Assembly: GCA_019426215.1 (NCBI GenBank)
Contig: CM033393.1
Span: 49,974,645 to 50,038,644 of the forward strand
DNA: 64,000 nucleotides
Origin: Buddleja alternifolia
Taxonomy: Eukaryota; Streptophyta; Magnoliopsida; Lamiales; Scrophulariaceae
Direction of reading: 5' to 3'
A model generated the notes under the pieces. The model worked only from the letters and a program-made list of their open reading frames with translations, was not told where the DNA came from and did not search any database. Below, piece by piece: positions 34,810 through 45,975 of this stretch. Position 1 is the stretch's first letter; the number at the start of each line of letters is the position of its first letter. Both the position numbers and the translations under genes were made by a program.

Positions 34810-35269
34810 CAGAATTTGGTCAAAATTAAATAATTGTGTGTTCCATACACCCCTTCAAATATATAGTAGTATAGATGTAACAGAAATTTGATATATTACA
34901 AACCTAGACTCCAAGTACGGGGCAAATGACAATTTTACTTTTATAATCTCAATAAATGAAGTGCTATGTAAGCATAAGTCCTCATACTTCATCACATATC
35001 ATAACTAATGCAACGTCATAAAATGCAAATGGATGGGAAATATTTAATATTCATTTGCTGTACTTGTATGACTTCAAACGCATTCTCAATAGCTGGGTTG
35101 AGTATCCAGAAGGTTGTTGGGTAGAGAAGTTGGTAGAATGGCTTCCACGATGTCGTTGATACCGCGTGGACGAGAGACAACGTTGTGGATATTTGGTTTG
35201 CACGCGTGAAACTCCCAACATGTCATGCTTCTGTCTCAATAAGCACATCATCTTAGATGTTATGCCACT

Positions 35270-35579
35270 GTGCCAAGTTATTCGATACTCGATTCGAAAT
35301 CGATCGTCAAAAGTTCAGTTCGTTAATATATTAAATATTACTTGAACAACTTTTTGTGTGTTCAATAAATTTGAAACTCGACTTAATTAGTAAAAAATAA
35401 TAAAATATGTGCAAAAAAAATCAAGCTACTTAAGCTTGGCTTGTGTTCGGCTTGATTATACCTCATTTGAGCTTGACTCTGTTAACCATCAAATCAAGCC
35501 CAAACACAAATTCTAATGCTCGATAGTAATTGAAACAAACTTGAACAACAACTCGTTCGGCTCATCTCGACCCATTTAC
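35270..35579 (-). repeat. Dispersed GAGCTCGA-type repeat, copy 2
   Basis: Reverse complement of the pattern at 24960-25262: AAAATATGTGCAAAAAAAAT, CAAGCTACTTAAGCTTGGCT and TTGAACAACAACTCGTTCGG occur in mirrored order. Confidence 0.65.
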
Positions 35580-35588
35580 AGTCCTACC

Positions 35589-36048
35589 AAGGGGTGGACG
35601 TTTGAACCGAGTTATTCGGGATTCCAAACCGACCCGATCAGTTTCCATTGATCGGTTCTGGTAGATAGGACTAAAATCCGGATTCGATTTTCATTTTTAT
35701 AAATTCTTGTGTAATTCAGGTACCCGATTAAAAAAAATCAAATTTCTTCAGCATTTGTTTATTTAATAGTTGCCCAACTTTCTATTTAGATATGTATAAC
35801 CCGAAAAATATCAAATAGGGGCCCAAAATACCATTTTTTTTAGGCCTCTATTTACAAAGACCCGAAAACCAAAAATAAAATAAAATTGGGCCTCTATTTC
35901 CAGAAAAATTGACCAAATTGGCACCCAAACCTGATTGTACCCAAATCAACGGGTATCCGACTGAATCGGTTTGGATATGATTATTACATTTCACTACCCG
36001 AAACTCGAACAACCCAAAATCGAAAATTCGATCCAAACGTCCACCCCG
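35589..36048. mobile_element. MITE, 460 bp, with 9-bp target duplication
   Basis: The 9-mer AGTCCTACC occurs at 35580-35588 and 36049-36057. The termini AAGGGGTGGACGTTTGAACC and GGATCGAATT (right end read in reverse, starting CGGGGTGGACGTTTG) are inverted. A 9-bp duplication fits a Mutator-like MITE. The interior has CCCGAAAA-type phrases and no gene. Confidence 0.8.
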
Positions 36049-36271
36049 AGTCCTACCTATATATATTATAAAAGAAAAAGGTGGCAAGTTTTTGGTTCAA
36101 CTTAAATCAGCACCGGTCCATGAATCATATTCATAGCCCCAAATAAATGACTCAACAAGGCCGGAAGCTGAAAGCCCAAATGGCAAAAACAAGCCCAAAT
36201 CACTTTTAGTTCTATCACGCAGATCAAACAAAATATTGCATAACTATCAATCAGCAGAAGAGCAGAATTAA

Positions 36272-38660
36272 ATGGCGGTTTTACCATCTCCATTCCCCGT
36301 TGCCAGTACTGATTTGATTTGCCCCATTTCTCATGTCTTCAGATTTCCCTCCAAACACACCTGCAGCAATCTCCGCCGTCCATTACTAATCACCTTCTCT
36401 TCCAGTAAGTCACTCACTGCAAATTACTTCATTTCCAATTCTTTTATATATGTGCAATATAAAAGTTAAAAAAACAGGCCAACTTTGTCATCTGTTTTGA
36501 TGTATATATATATATACATACATATATACATGTATTTCAGAACCCAGGAATGAAATTGTTTCTAATGACAAGAAAAGGGAGTTCCTTGAATCGTACGGTC
36601 TTAATCCCGATGACTTCTTATCCAAACCCTCTCCAAAGGTCCCTCTTTTTCCCTTCATTATCATTTTGTTTGTGTGTGTGTGTGTGATGAGTATATTTTC
36701 TGAACTATGATTTGTGTTTTTTAAGTTTTTTTTAAGTTTTTTTTTTATACCCTTTTATATATGAATATATAACAGATAAAGAGGAGAAAGGAGCAGAAAA
36801 ATACAGGGAGAGATAATAAGCGTTTGGAGGAGCCTAAGCCTCCTCGGGAAACTCACAAATTGCTTCAGGTTTTGGAATTTTACGGTTTTAATTTTCGTTG
36901 TTAATAAAATTGTTACGTTGTGGACATGTATAGAACAGCACAAGTTTTATGTAGCTGTAATAATACAATTAGCTATAGAATTAAGAAGAATACAATAAAA
37001 TTTAATCTGGAAAAGAATTTCATGTAGACCACGTTGACTATTTAGGTTCTTGGAGGAACGGCTCGTAGGAAGAAGTTGCTATCGCCAAAGGGTATGGACG
37101 TGCGGCCCATGATGGAAGTTGTAAAAGGAGCAGCTTTTAGCATATTGCAGGTGAATTCCGTTTTTAATCTTTGAATGCAGTTTGATAGATGTGAAATTAC
37201 GAAAGGCGTTTCACATATTCTTTATTTGCACTGAAACGAACATAGATGAGTTAATGCATTGAAATTGTTACTAAGAACAGGCAGCTGGTGGCTGTACTCA
37301 GTCTTTAAGGCCTGGACGCTGGTTAGATTTGTATAGCGGTACAGGATCAGTCGGTATTGAAGCTATCAGCAGAGGTTGCTCTGAGGTTCTTTTTTACTAA
37401 TCAATTTTGCCTTTCTTTCAAGGTTTTAAGGATAAGAGATTTAGTTGATTGCGTTCCTTTTTGCCAAATAATATTTAGTCATGGGCTCATTAGTACAAAC
37501 TATACCACTGATTTGTAGGTTCACTTTGTGGAAATGGATCCTTGGGTTGTCTCAAATGTGCTACAGCCAAATTTGGAATCAACTGATTTTCTTGACGTCT
37601 CTGTTATACATACTGTCCGTGTAGAGACCTTCTTGGAAAATGCAGAACGATTTCTAGGTGAATATATTCTTCCTTTGTTGTTTTATCTCCCCTGTGTAAT
37701 TGTGCAGGAATGGAAGCTATTTACATGCATAATAGGGTAATTCCATATCTTACTGTATTTATTACATAGATGAAGTCTTGAACTATAAGGATATTGAACA
37801 TTAATTTTGTGGAAATCCGTTCGGTGATGTCCTTCTAGTTGAAGGGATGCTCAAAACTGAAAGAACTTTCCAAAATATTATTTACTTGAGGAGGGAGATG
37901 AAAAGGGTTTATAAAAGATCTGAAACATAAGATGACAACGTTCTTGCAATATAGTATAAGGCTTCATTCTAACGAAGGAGTTGCAGAGATATATATTATG
38001 CTTTTGATATGCAACCCAGATTCTGTATCTTGTCTGTTTTACATGACTGAGATCTGATTAATGTAGGTAAAGATGCAGCGTTTGATTACATAAGTGTTAC
38101 TCCTCCATATATGCTCGTAGACTACGCAGTACTAATGAATCAGATTTCAAGTTCATCAGTAGTTGGAGAGAATACCTTTATAGTAAGTTGAAATTAATTT
38201 TTCTTTTTTTTAATATCATTTTTATTGCCCACTCCTTAATATCTTTATATGGCTTCTTTAGGTAGTTGAGTACGCTTTGAGAACTGACATGTTGGATTCA
38301 TGTGCATCCTTGGTAAAGGTAACATAAATAATGACTACCTTGTCATTCTGTCAACTTCCATATCATGGTCATCGGATTTATTTTTCTATTTATTTCCCTG
38401 TAATTTTTATATCATAATATTGAAAATTTGAGGCTTATCAACTTATCTAGATATCTTTATGTCTATATTCATCGTTCTATGTAACCGGGTAGTTTTCTTT
38501 TACGTTGCAGATAGCTGATCGGCGGTTTGGCAGGACACATCTGGCAATATACGGACCAAAGTGGGCTCAAAAGAAGAGTAAGTTTGGAGACATGACTACC
38601 ATTGTTAAACATGGACAGAACTCGAAACATTTCCATGGTCAAAATTCTGATGTTTTCTGA
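36272..38660 (+). CDS. RsmD-like RNA methyltransferase, probably plastid-targeted
   Basis: Nine exons, 36272-36404, 36541-36638, 36776-36868, 37046-37150, 37281-37385, 37519-37657, 38067-38182, 38262-38318 and 38511-38660, give 331 codons with consistent phases. The N-terminus is rich in Ser, Pro and Arg, as in chloroplast transit peptides. The SAM-binding motif WLDLYSGTGSVGIEA lies at about residues 157-171, FVEMD at 181-185 and the catalytic-type motif SVTPPY at 234-239. Bacterial RsmD methylates G966 of 16S rRNA at N2 and is about 200 residues; the extra N-terminal 110 residues here are plant-specific. By analogy the protein should modify plastid small-subunit rRNA. The bacterial motif is (D/N)PPY; a Thr precedes PPY here. 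A SINE lies about 500 bp downstream. Confidence 0.88.
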
Positions 38661-39137
38661 AGATTGCTATCATATGGCTGCTGATCAATGATTTTGCCAT
38701 GCCAGTTCAGCTTTTGACTAGGTAAAGTTCTGTAAATGAGTAACTATGCTCAACTGTCTGCTTGTAGAATGTACAGTATTAAATTACTGATAGCCCCTTC
38801 TATCTTTAATACTTTGGACTCATCTCTGCAGGTAGCTTTCGTTTTCGATAATTTTGTGTCCATGGCTGTGTAACAAGAGATCAATCTGCTAGATGACATG
38901 TCAGGATGAGCTGAACGTAAGAAAGTGTTTATGGTTCTTCATTTTCGTCATTGATAATAGTTGTAAATATATCTATTCATTCGAGCCACTTAGCAATTTG
39001 AGTTTGTACAATTTTACATACTGTTGAGACCAGCTTGACCAAGATTTAGAAAAATGAAAATTTCCAGATTCTGACCCATTTTCATATCCCAATCAGTGAA
39101 TTGCATTATAATTTGCAGAGCTCGTGTAATGTGATCT
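38661..39137. other. 3' flank of RsmD-like gene
   Basis: Likely 3' UTR and short intergenic DNA. The AG before GTAGCTTTCG near 38832 may mark a 3' UTR intron. No further gene. Confidence 0.45.
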
Positions 39138-39152
39138 AGAAAGAAACAAAAC

Positions 39153-39354
39153 ACCAACAGCCGTTGGTGCAGTTGGTACGAGGCGGCTTCCGACCCAATG
39201 AAGGTCGGGGGTTCGATTCTCGGCTGATGTGAGGACAGCTGTTGGTGGGCGATCTGTAAGTTTCCCAGCGCCGTAGAAAGCGTGTGGCATGCCCTGGCCC
39301 GGGTGGGGGACCGACACCGATCCCACCCGAACTTTTTTGTACCAAAAAAAAAAA
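39153..39354 (+). mobile_element. tRNA-derived SINE with 15-bp target duplication
   Basis: Box A TGGTGCAGTTGG lies at 39165-39176 and box B GGTTCGATTCT at 39210-39220, 34 bp apart, as in a tRNA-like RNA polymerase III promoter. A GC-rich body follows and the element ends in an A tail. The direct repeat AGAAAGAAACAAAAC flanks it exactly (39138-39152 and 39355-39369). Confidence 0.92.
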
Positions 39355-39369
39355 AGAAAGAAACAAAAC

Positions 39370-40832
39370 GACAGAAAGAAACATATTGTATGTGGGAGAC
39401 CAACTTACATCAATGGAGCCACATTTCGAGATGCGTAACCAACTTAGAAATTGGGATTAAAATTGGTTTCTTGGATACTCGAGTCGTTATCCAAGAATCC
39501 AGCTTAGGACAAATGATGTGAAATTGAACTAGACATTGGGATGAATTTTGTTTGAGCTTCTTGTTTTTCTCTTTCATTCTTTTGCTGCTTTTTGGTTGTA
39601 TATATAGAACACTATCATGATATATACTTTGAGTATCACTGCAGGAACTTATCTTTTATCCCCAAGTAAAGGAAGAAAGTTGCCGTAGGACATAGGCAAT
39701 CTGAACTGAATTTAGACTTGTACACTAATCAATTTTAAGTTGCTGATATAACTCTAAGATGCCACTGATCTTTGTATAGGATCTGAAATTGAAATTTTTT
39801 TGTTGTATTATGTGCATGTTTATGGTTCAAGATTCTAGGAATTTTTTTTGAAAATGTTGTTTCAATAGTCTGTCTGGTCTTTCCTAAATGAAAAAGCATG
39901 TAGACTCAGTTTGGACCACAGAATGGTAGCATCTAATTTTGGACATGCATATATGTAATAACTCGGGAGTATGTCTAGGGTAAATACCGAGATTAAGAGG
40001 GTGTTTAATTTGGCCAAGACTAGAGAACACGATGTTAAATATCATATCAGAAAAGTGAACAGAGAAGAAAAGAACACTGAGATTACGTGGTTGGATCACT
40101 CGGACTACATCCATGTACGGGATAAGTCTTGCTACTGATCGAAGACTTGGAGAAAATTTTGATTACCATTGTTCAAGTTGGACAGTTTCAATCGAAATCT
40201 CTATGTTCTCGACTTGAGAGGCAGTTGTGAGGATTCCGTGAATCATGACCAAGACTAGATTCATCGATATAATTGCGACTTCTGTCTTGATTCCAATGGG
40301 TATAGATTCTTTAGCGGGTTTCTGAAACATACTTGGTATATTCACTTGTGTTATACATTTTGATTTATATACCCATAATAAAGAGATTAGGGGCACGAAA
40401 CTCAAAGTGTGTTCTTTAGAGTGTAGGAGTAATAGTGAGGTCCCATGAAATTTGGCATAAAAATGGACACGCCAAAGTGAAAGGAGTGGACCAATAATAC
40501 AAAGCAATTGGGAGGCCCCAACTTTAACAGTACTACTACTAGTACTAGTACTAGTACTAGTAGTGTTTTTCAGACAAATGCACTTCAAATTTTTCTGTGT
40601 CTCTGCCTTTCAACCTATCAACTTATAAACTGCCCATCAACAAATTATATATCCTCATCCCTTCCTCCATCTCTTCACCAAATTGGTGCTTCTTAAGGCG
40701 GAACCCCCGTCAGATCACGTAAATCTTGTGTTGTTCGTGTTTATATCCAACATTCATATGCGGTACGACGTTTTTATGCGCATCTTACACTCGTACTTCT
40801 TCTAAACCGATTGAAATATTATTCAAGTATAT
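39370..40832. other. Intergenic / upstream region of CLE gene
   Basis: No recognised gene. A reverse-strand open frame (40163-40588) runs through here without a recognisable domain. A trinucleotide run (TAC/AGT) occupies 40531-40565. Confidence 0.5.
40531..40565. repeat. Trinucleotide microsatellite (TAC/TAG type)
   Basis: Perfect or near-perfect repeats of ACT/AGT units over about 35 bp, roughly 270 bp before the CLE start codon. Confidence 0.8.
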
Positions 40833-41116
40833 ATGAGAATGGGTGGTAGTAGAAAAGCTATGATCAGGGCTGCTTTATCAGTTAGTTTTTTCTGTTTCTT
40901 GCTGCTTGTGAGTTTAGCCAACCGGAGTAATCGAAGAGATCATACCATTCATACTATTCCATCAACCAGAAGATCTGTTGACTCTTTTAAACCAATACAA
41001 ACTGAGAAGGAAGGATTTCATCGGAATTTCAAGATTAATTGTGTCAGCAAGAGAAGAGTGCCTAATGGTCCTGATCCTATTCATAACAGGTAACATTTAT
41101 TTTGATCAGCCAATAT

Positions 41117-41149
<33 letters not shown>

Positions 41150-41250
41150 GTTGCTAATTATTCTGATATGATATTTATGATTCATAACTGACAATTGTAC
41201 TTATTTTGTCTTCCAGGAGAGTGGGGAATTCTAAATTGCCACCAACGTAA
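40833..41250 (+). CDS. CLE family signalling peptide precursor (CLE25/26-like)
   Basis: Two exons, 40833-41089 and 41217-41250, encode 96 residues. A basic N-terminus and hydrophobic segment (about residues 13-29) form a signal peptide. A variable region follows, then the CLE dodecapeptide RRVPNGPDPIHN at residues 74-85, and a short tail encoded mostly by exon 2 (RRVGNSKLPPT). The secreted, processed dodecapeptide acts as a ligand of CLAVATA1-type receptor kinases. The motif is closest to CLE25/CLE26 as I recall them, which act in vascular and root contexts. A second in-frame ATG lies at 40839. The intron interrupts codon 86, just after the peptide, so the active part is in exon 1. The 127-bp intron carries a CATA microsatellite. 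Confidence 0.9.
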
Positions 41251-42846
41251 GCTTGATCCTATATATTATGGGATGAAGTCGGAGACACGTTTTTAAGGTG
41301 ATTTAGCGCGATTCAACCCCCACTTTTTGGCATTCCGAAAGGCTAACACCTTTTCTAGATAAACATATTGTCAAGAAATTTCCAGTATATGTATCTGTAT
41401 GTCTAATTTAGGGTACACAGATCCATAGAAGCTGCATTACTGCTGGTTAGAGGGTTTGAGAGGACGAACTTTTTGAAGGGGTCCCGTATCGATATATTTT
41501 TGCTTTTGTCTTTTGATCTTTGAATTCAAAGAGAAAAAGTTTCACCAATTTTTTTAATTTGCTTTGAGAAAGATTCAAGATTTGGGATTTGCTTTGCTTT
41601 GCTTTTGCATGTAAACTACACATGCTATATACCGGACGCCTTGAGAAAGCATTATTTCCAATGGTTTCTAATTAAGTTGTTATTTGAAGAAGTTATATCT
41701 TGTACATCTTTGTTGGTTTATATATCATGTAATATTTGTTACAAATGTACTGTAATGAGAAATATTCAAAGTTGATATTGTCCGATAATTGAGGAAAAAC
41801 CTATGCTAGACCAAGTTCACACAGTAAAGTGTATTGTATACCGTACTCACACACAATTATGTGAAATAGATAGACACAAAGTACGCACTCAGACTATTGA
41901 ACTCGATCTGGCATAGAATTATCCGAGAATTGAGTATATTTTGTGTTGGCGTGTTCATGCAACAAAGGTTTTTGTCTACCGCTTTTGTTTTCTTTTTCCA
42001 AAATGGACTCTGTTTCCCTAATAAAGCACCTCGCACGGGTTAAAGGGGCTCTTCTTTCCAAATCTTTTGCGTTAAGTATTGCTATGTGACATTATTGTCG
42101 CTAAACAGTGTCTGAAATATAGGTGGTTTATTATTTTATTATTCTTCCTAATGAAGTACAACCACGACAACTTGGTGGTAAAATTTTCTTATATTCATTA
42201 AATGCATATTTAGGCGGATTAATTAAGATTTAGATACGCGCGCAAAAATTTAAGAATCACTCGCCAATCATAGGAACATGTACGAAGATTGAAATTGTAG
42301 CACTTTTGGTTCTTCATCTTATAGTTATATTATGATTTATATGAATCTCCGTAATAATTATGATTATACTGAAATTTAAAACGTCAATATCCCTAATAAT
42401 CAATATGCTTTGAGTACCAACTTGAAACTGAAATTAAACAGTAAGTGCATATTCTCTTCTTTTTTTTTTTTTTTTACTTTTTTCCGCTTATATGGTTTCT
42501 TTTTGTTTGCTTCTTTGGAGGTTTGATTTTGATTGTTTCGAGAAGTCTAAAGTAACCGAGATTCAAACTCGTGGTGGGATCCTTTTCTGCTTGCATGGGA
42601 GGCAGGAAACCCCACGTCCACCAGTTTAGTTTTTTTAAATTAAAATTAAGTTATTATTTGTAGCCTTATCCTGTATATTTTCTGTTATTAGCAGTAAACA
42701 AGATTATAAATCATCTATTAAATTTACAATTTATGTAAAATGTTACCAAAAGGTGAGGCAAAGAGGCCGGCGTGATTTCTCAATAACCCAAAACTTTCAA
42801 ATGTTTCTCCGCGTATTAATTAATTAGTACATTAATAATTATTGTC
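41251..42846. other. Intergenic; small inverted-repeat element, no gene seen
   Basis: The 3' flank of the CLE gene, then AT-rich DNA. It includes a candidate small MITE at 41794-41922 and a tRNA-like box-B phrase on the minus strand near 42560 (GAGTTTGAATCTC). Confidence 0.5.
41794..41922. mobile_element. Candidate small MITE (129 bp)
   Basis: CTATGCTAGACCAAGTTCA near the left end is mirrored by GAACTCGATCTGGCATAG near the right end. Flanks CCGATAATTGAG (41782-41793) and CCGAGAATTGAG (41923-41934) match at 11 of 12 positions and may be the target duplication. Confidence 0.55.
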
Positions 42847-42863
42847 AAAAGAAATGTAAGAAC

Positions 42864-42995
42864 CAAAGACATGTTGGTCTAGTGGTATTCATCTCCTATT
42901 TTATGTGAGAGGTCTTGAGTTCAAATTCAATCTGTCACAAGTTGTGGTCGGGCTAAATATGTAGGGTATCCCCATTTCTCTTGAATTAAAAAAAG
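42864..42995 (+). mobile_element. tRNA-derived SINE with 17-bp target duplication
   Basis: Box A TGGTCTAGTGGT lies at 42875-42886 and box B GAGTTCAAATTC at 42917-42928. The element ends in an A-rich tail. The direct repeat AAAAGAAATGTAAGAAC is exact at 42847-42863 and 42996-43012. It is shorter than and different from the SINE at 39153. Confidence 0.9.
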
Positions 42996-43012
42996 AAAAG
43001 AAATGTAAGAAC

Positions 43013-45009
43013 ATAATAGAGTAAAATTGTAACAATAAAAGTATAATTGAAAACACTGTAGGTGTTTTTTTTTACTGAAAATTGTCAAATTTCAATGTTT
43101 AAAGGTCTAATAACTGATCCATATCTAAATTTAAAGCATTGTTAAATTGTCAATTTTTGTCACCCACCAATTAAATTTCAGTATAATTTGATACCAAAAT
43201 TGATTTAATGCTAAATTCATTAAATAACTCAACGTTCAAGAAATAAATGATAAATTATGATTGCAGTTAGAATACTATACTTGAAATAATCTCATACAAT
43301 ATTTTTTTTTATCACTATTAATGCATTATGCTCTGTGACATTCAGACCTCTATTACGAATTTGATTGTAATTTTAAATAATTATTGATAATTCATGTTAT
43401 TCATTATCAGAATAGCATATTCTAATAAAATTATTTATTTATTTTTTAAGTATTGTATTACTTGTTGAGATAAAATTATTCTTATATGGCCTTTTTATTA
43501 TATAACATGTAACACATATAACTTTTTTTATGTTAATTAGTATCAATGCTTCTCTTTCTGCTATTTTTTTTATAAAGGATGCTACTATGTAAATAAGACG
43601 TGTATATATAGTTCAATACATACAAAATAAATATTTTTAATGTTAAATTATTAATTTATATAGAAGTGCAACCAAAATTAGAATGCACAAAACAATAAAA
43701 AAAAATTGTAATATCTATTGATTGAACTAAGTTTTTCGGGGAAAAAGGAGGTAAGTCTATGAAGTTCTCTCTCAGGGACAAATTATAATATAGTAGGTAA
43801 ATAAATTTACATGGAACAATTTAAGATTATTTACTTTTTGTATATTATTGCGTTCATAATTTTATATCTACTTTATAATTACTTCAAGGATCTTTTGTTT
43901 AATAAAATTACCGTTAAATAAATCTTGGGGTCAAATGAACTAAAAAATTAACTATAGAGGGGCAAACAACTATATAGATTGTAATAAATAGGTGCAGAGT
44001 GAATTTTTCATTTAAGATCAAGAGCATTTTTGTCCAATATATTTAGAGGGTATGTGAAGGGTTTTGTCGGAGGGTATTTGAAGGGTTTTGTCGTAAAAAT
44101 TTGAGAAAGGAGGGACTTGGAGGACTCTTCTGACAAAATAAGAGGTAGTTTCCTGTCATAAAAAACCTCAATGGATGAATGATTAAATTTTATTATTATT
44201 AAGTCTACTTTCATTTAAATGGAATTTCACTAATATATGATTCTCTGTTTCAGAAAACTATAGATCAAAATCCGAAGGTTCTTATTACCTTTTTATGATA
44301 TATTTTCTTAAACTAGTGTAAGGATTTTAATTATTGAAAGATTGATATAAAAAATACAACATTAGATGAAACAAACACATGTATCCTTGATCTATTGATG
44401 AATTTGAACCAAATGCAAGAAATACAAGTACCGTTTTCCTGCCATTTGTGTATCGCAGGAATTTTGGACAAGCTGGGGAATTTGAAAGATATACGAGGAT
44501 AATTAAAGTGTATTAGGAAGATGAAAGGGCATTCACTTTTTACTAATTTGCTTGAAGGTGGGGGTGTCTTTATTGTTTATTAATTTTATAGGAATGTGGA
44601 GGACTTTTTTTTATATATAAATAATTGTATTTATAATTGTAATTAGTAAGGGTACATAAGTCCTTTTATAATTGGAAAAAACACTTAGATTATTCATACT
44701 TTTATAATAGTAAAGTATTATAGTATAGGTATAGATTAATTAAAGCTAACCAAAGAAGAGCCCTTATTCTGTAAACAAAATTTAAAGAAGGTTAATGCAG
44801 GATTCTTATCCTGGATGTACTCAAGGAGAAAAACACTTGTGAAAGTGTTTACCTCACTGCGAATAATGGCACTAATGTTTTTCGATCATTCTCATTTTTC
44901 TTTCTTGTCACCTAAATTCATAGTTCAATATATGTTATTTTCAAGTTTTCAAAGTCGAAACTACGAGTTAATACGTACCAAGAAACAAGGATCACAAAAC
45001 CCGAGTTGT
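43013..45009. other. Intergenic, no gene seen
   Basis: AT-rich. A short tandem pair of 24 bp (GAGGGTATGTGAAGGGTTTT and its copy) lies at 44046-44093. No coding region that I can support. Confidence 0.5.
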
Positions 45010-45320
45010 AAATAAATCGAGCCGAACTAAACAAAGCAGTGTTCAAATTTATCAAAATTCAAATTTTTTGTTTGAACTTGTTTCTTAATAGAATCGAGCT
45101 CAAACAAGCTATAGTAGAATCGAACCAAAAGTCGAGTTTGAGTAGCTTGATTTTCTACACATGTTTACTAATCGAACCGAGCTCGAGTCTAATTTCAATA
45201 CTTATCAAACAAAAAAAACTTTCAAGCTTGTTTGTTATCTCCACAAACAAATCTCAAATGATCTCTTCGCAACCGCTTTCGGATCAAATATCGAGTAATT
45301 TGGTTTGTTGTTCAACCCTT
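45010..45320 (+). repeat. Dispersed GAGCTCGA-type repeat, copy 3
   Basis: Shares TCGAGCTCAAACAAGCT, GTCGAGTTTGAGTAGCTTGAT and TTTACTAATCGAACCGAGCT with the copy at 24960. Confidence 0.65.
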
Positions 45321-45975
45321 TAGGCCCTACACATGACTATGGAAATTCCTATGGGTTGGAAACCAAAAAAGAGGAGATTCAAATTGGATATGTAATTTAA
45401 AGTTTCCGAAGTCACAAATACCTGGTCTTGTACTTCATCCAGATCAATGGTAAACAATGAGTTGAAAGGTTTCAATTAAGTTCAAGAAAAAGTTACCAGA
45501 GTACCTACTTCTTGTAGGAGCAAATCATTTTCACCACGAAGAAACATAATCGAGAGTGCAGCATAAATTAGCTGCTGTAAGCATGCACAACTGCACAAGC
45601 ATTCATGTCTATTATTATCACATACATTCTGCATTACTTTTATATTGGACATGGATCGAGTCAGGGAACAGAGCATTTTCGCAGTGCACAAGTAGAAACT
45701 ATATGAATAGGCGACTAGGTTCATTTAACTCTTCAATAAATTTGAAAGACTACCATCAAGAGCAAATAATAATACTACGAACCACACTGCGTAGCTTTTT
45801 TTACTAGAAATTTCAATCAAACGGAACGTCTTTAGTACAATTTGCGCTTGTTAGCTATTGTACAGCTATGTTCAACATGTATTTCAGGCAAGCATATCAA
45901 ATTGGATCATAGAATTTGCTTGTTAGAATTTACCACATGTTGAAATGAAGATTTGCAATTATGTCTTCAAATCAT

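Noticed and set aside
35051..35251. Reverse-strand open frame of 66 codons with protein-like composition in two frames
   Set aside because: No recognisable family and no start context or exon neighbours. It may be a fragment of an old element, but nothing supports a call.
40163..40588. Reverse-strand open frame of 141 codons upstream of the CLE gene
   Set aside because: No domain that I recognise. Its N-terminus is the trinucleotide microsatellite read as Ser/Thr, and there is no supporting splice or motif structure.
42545..42640. Minus-strand GAGTTTGAATCTC, box-B-like
   Set aside because: The partner box A and flanking repeats are missing.
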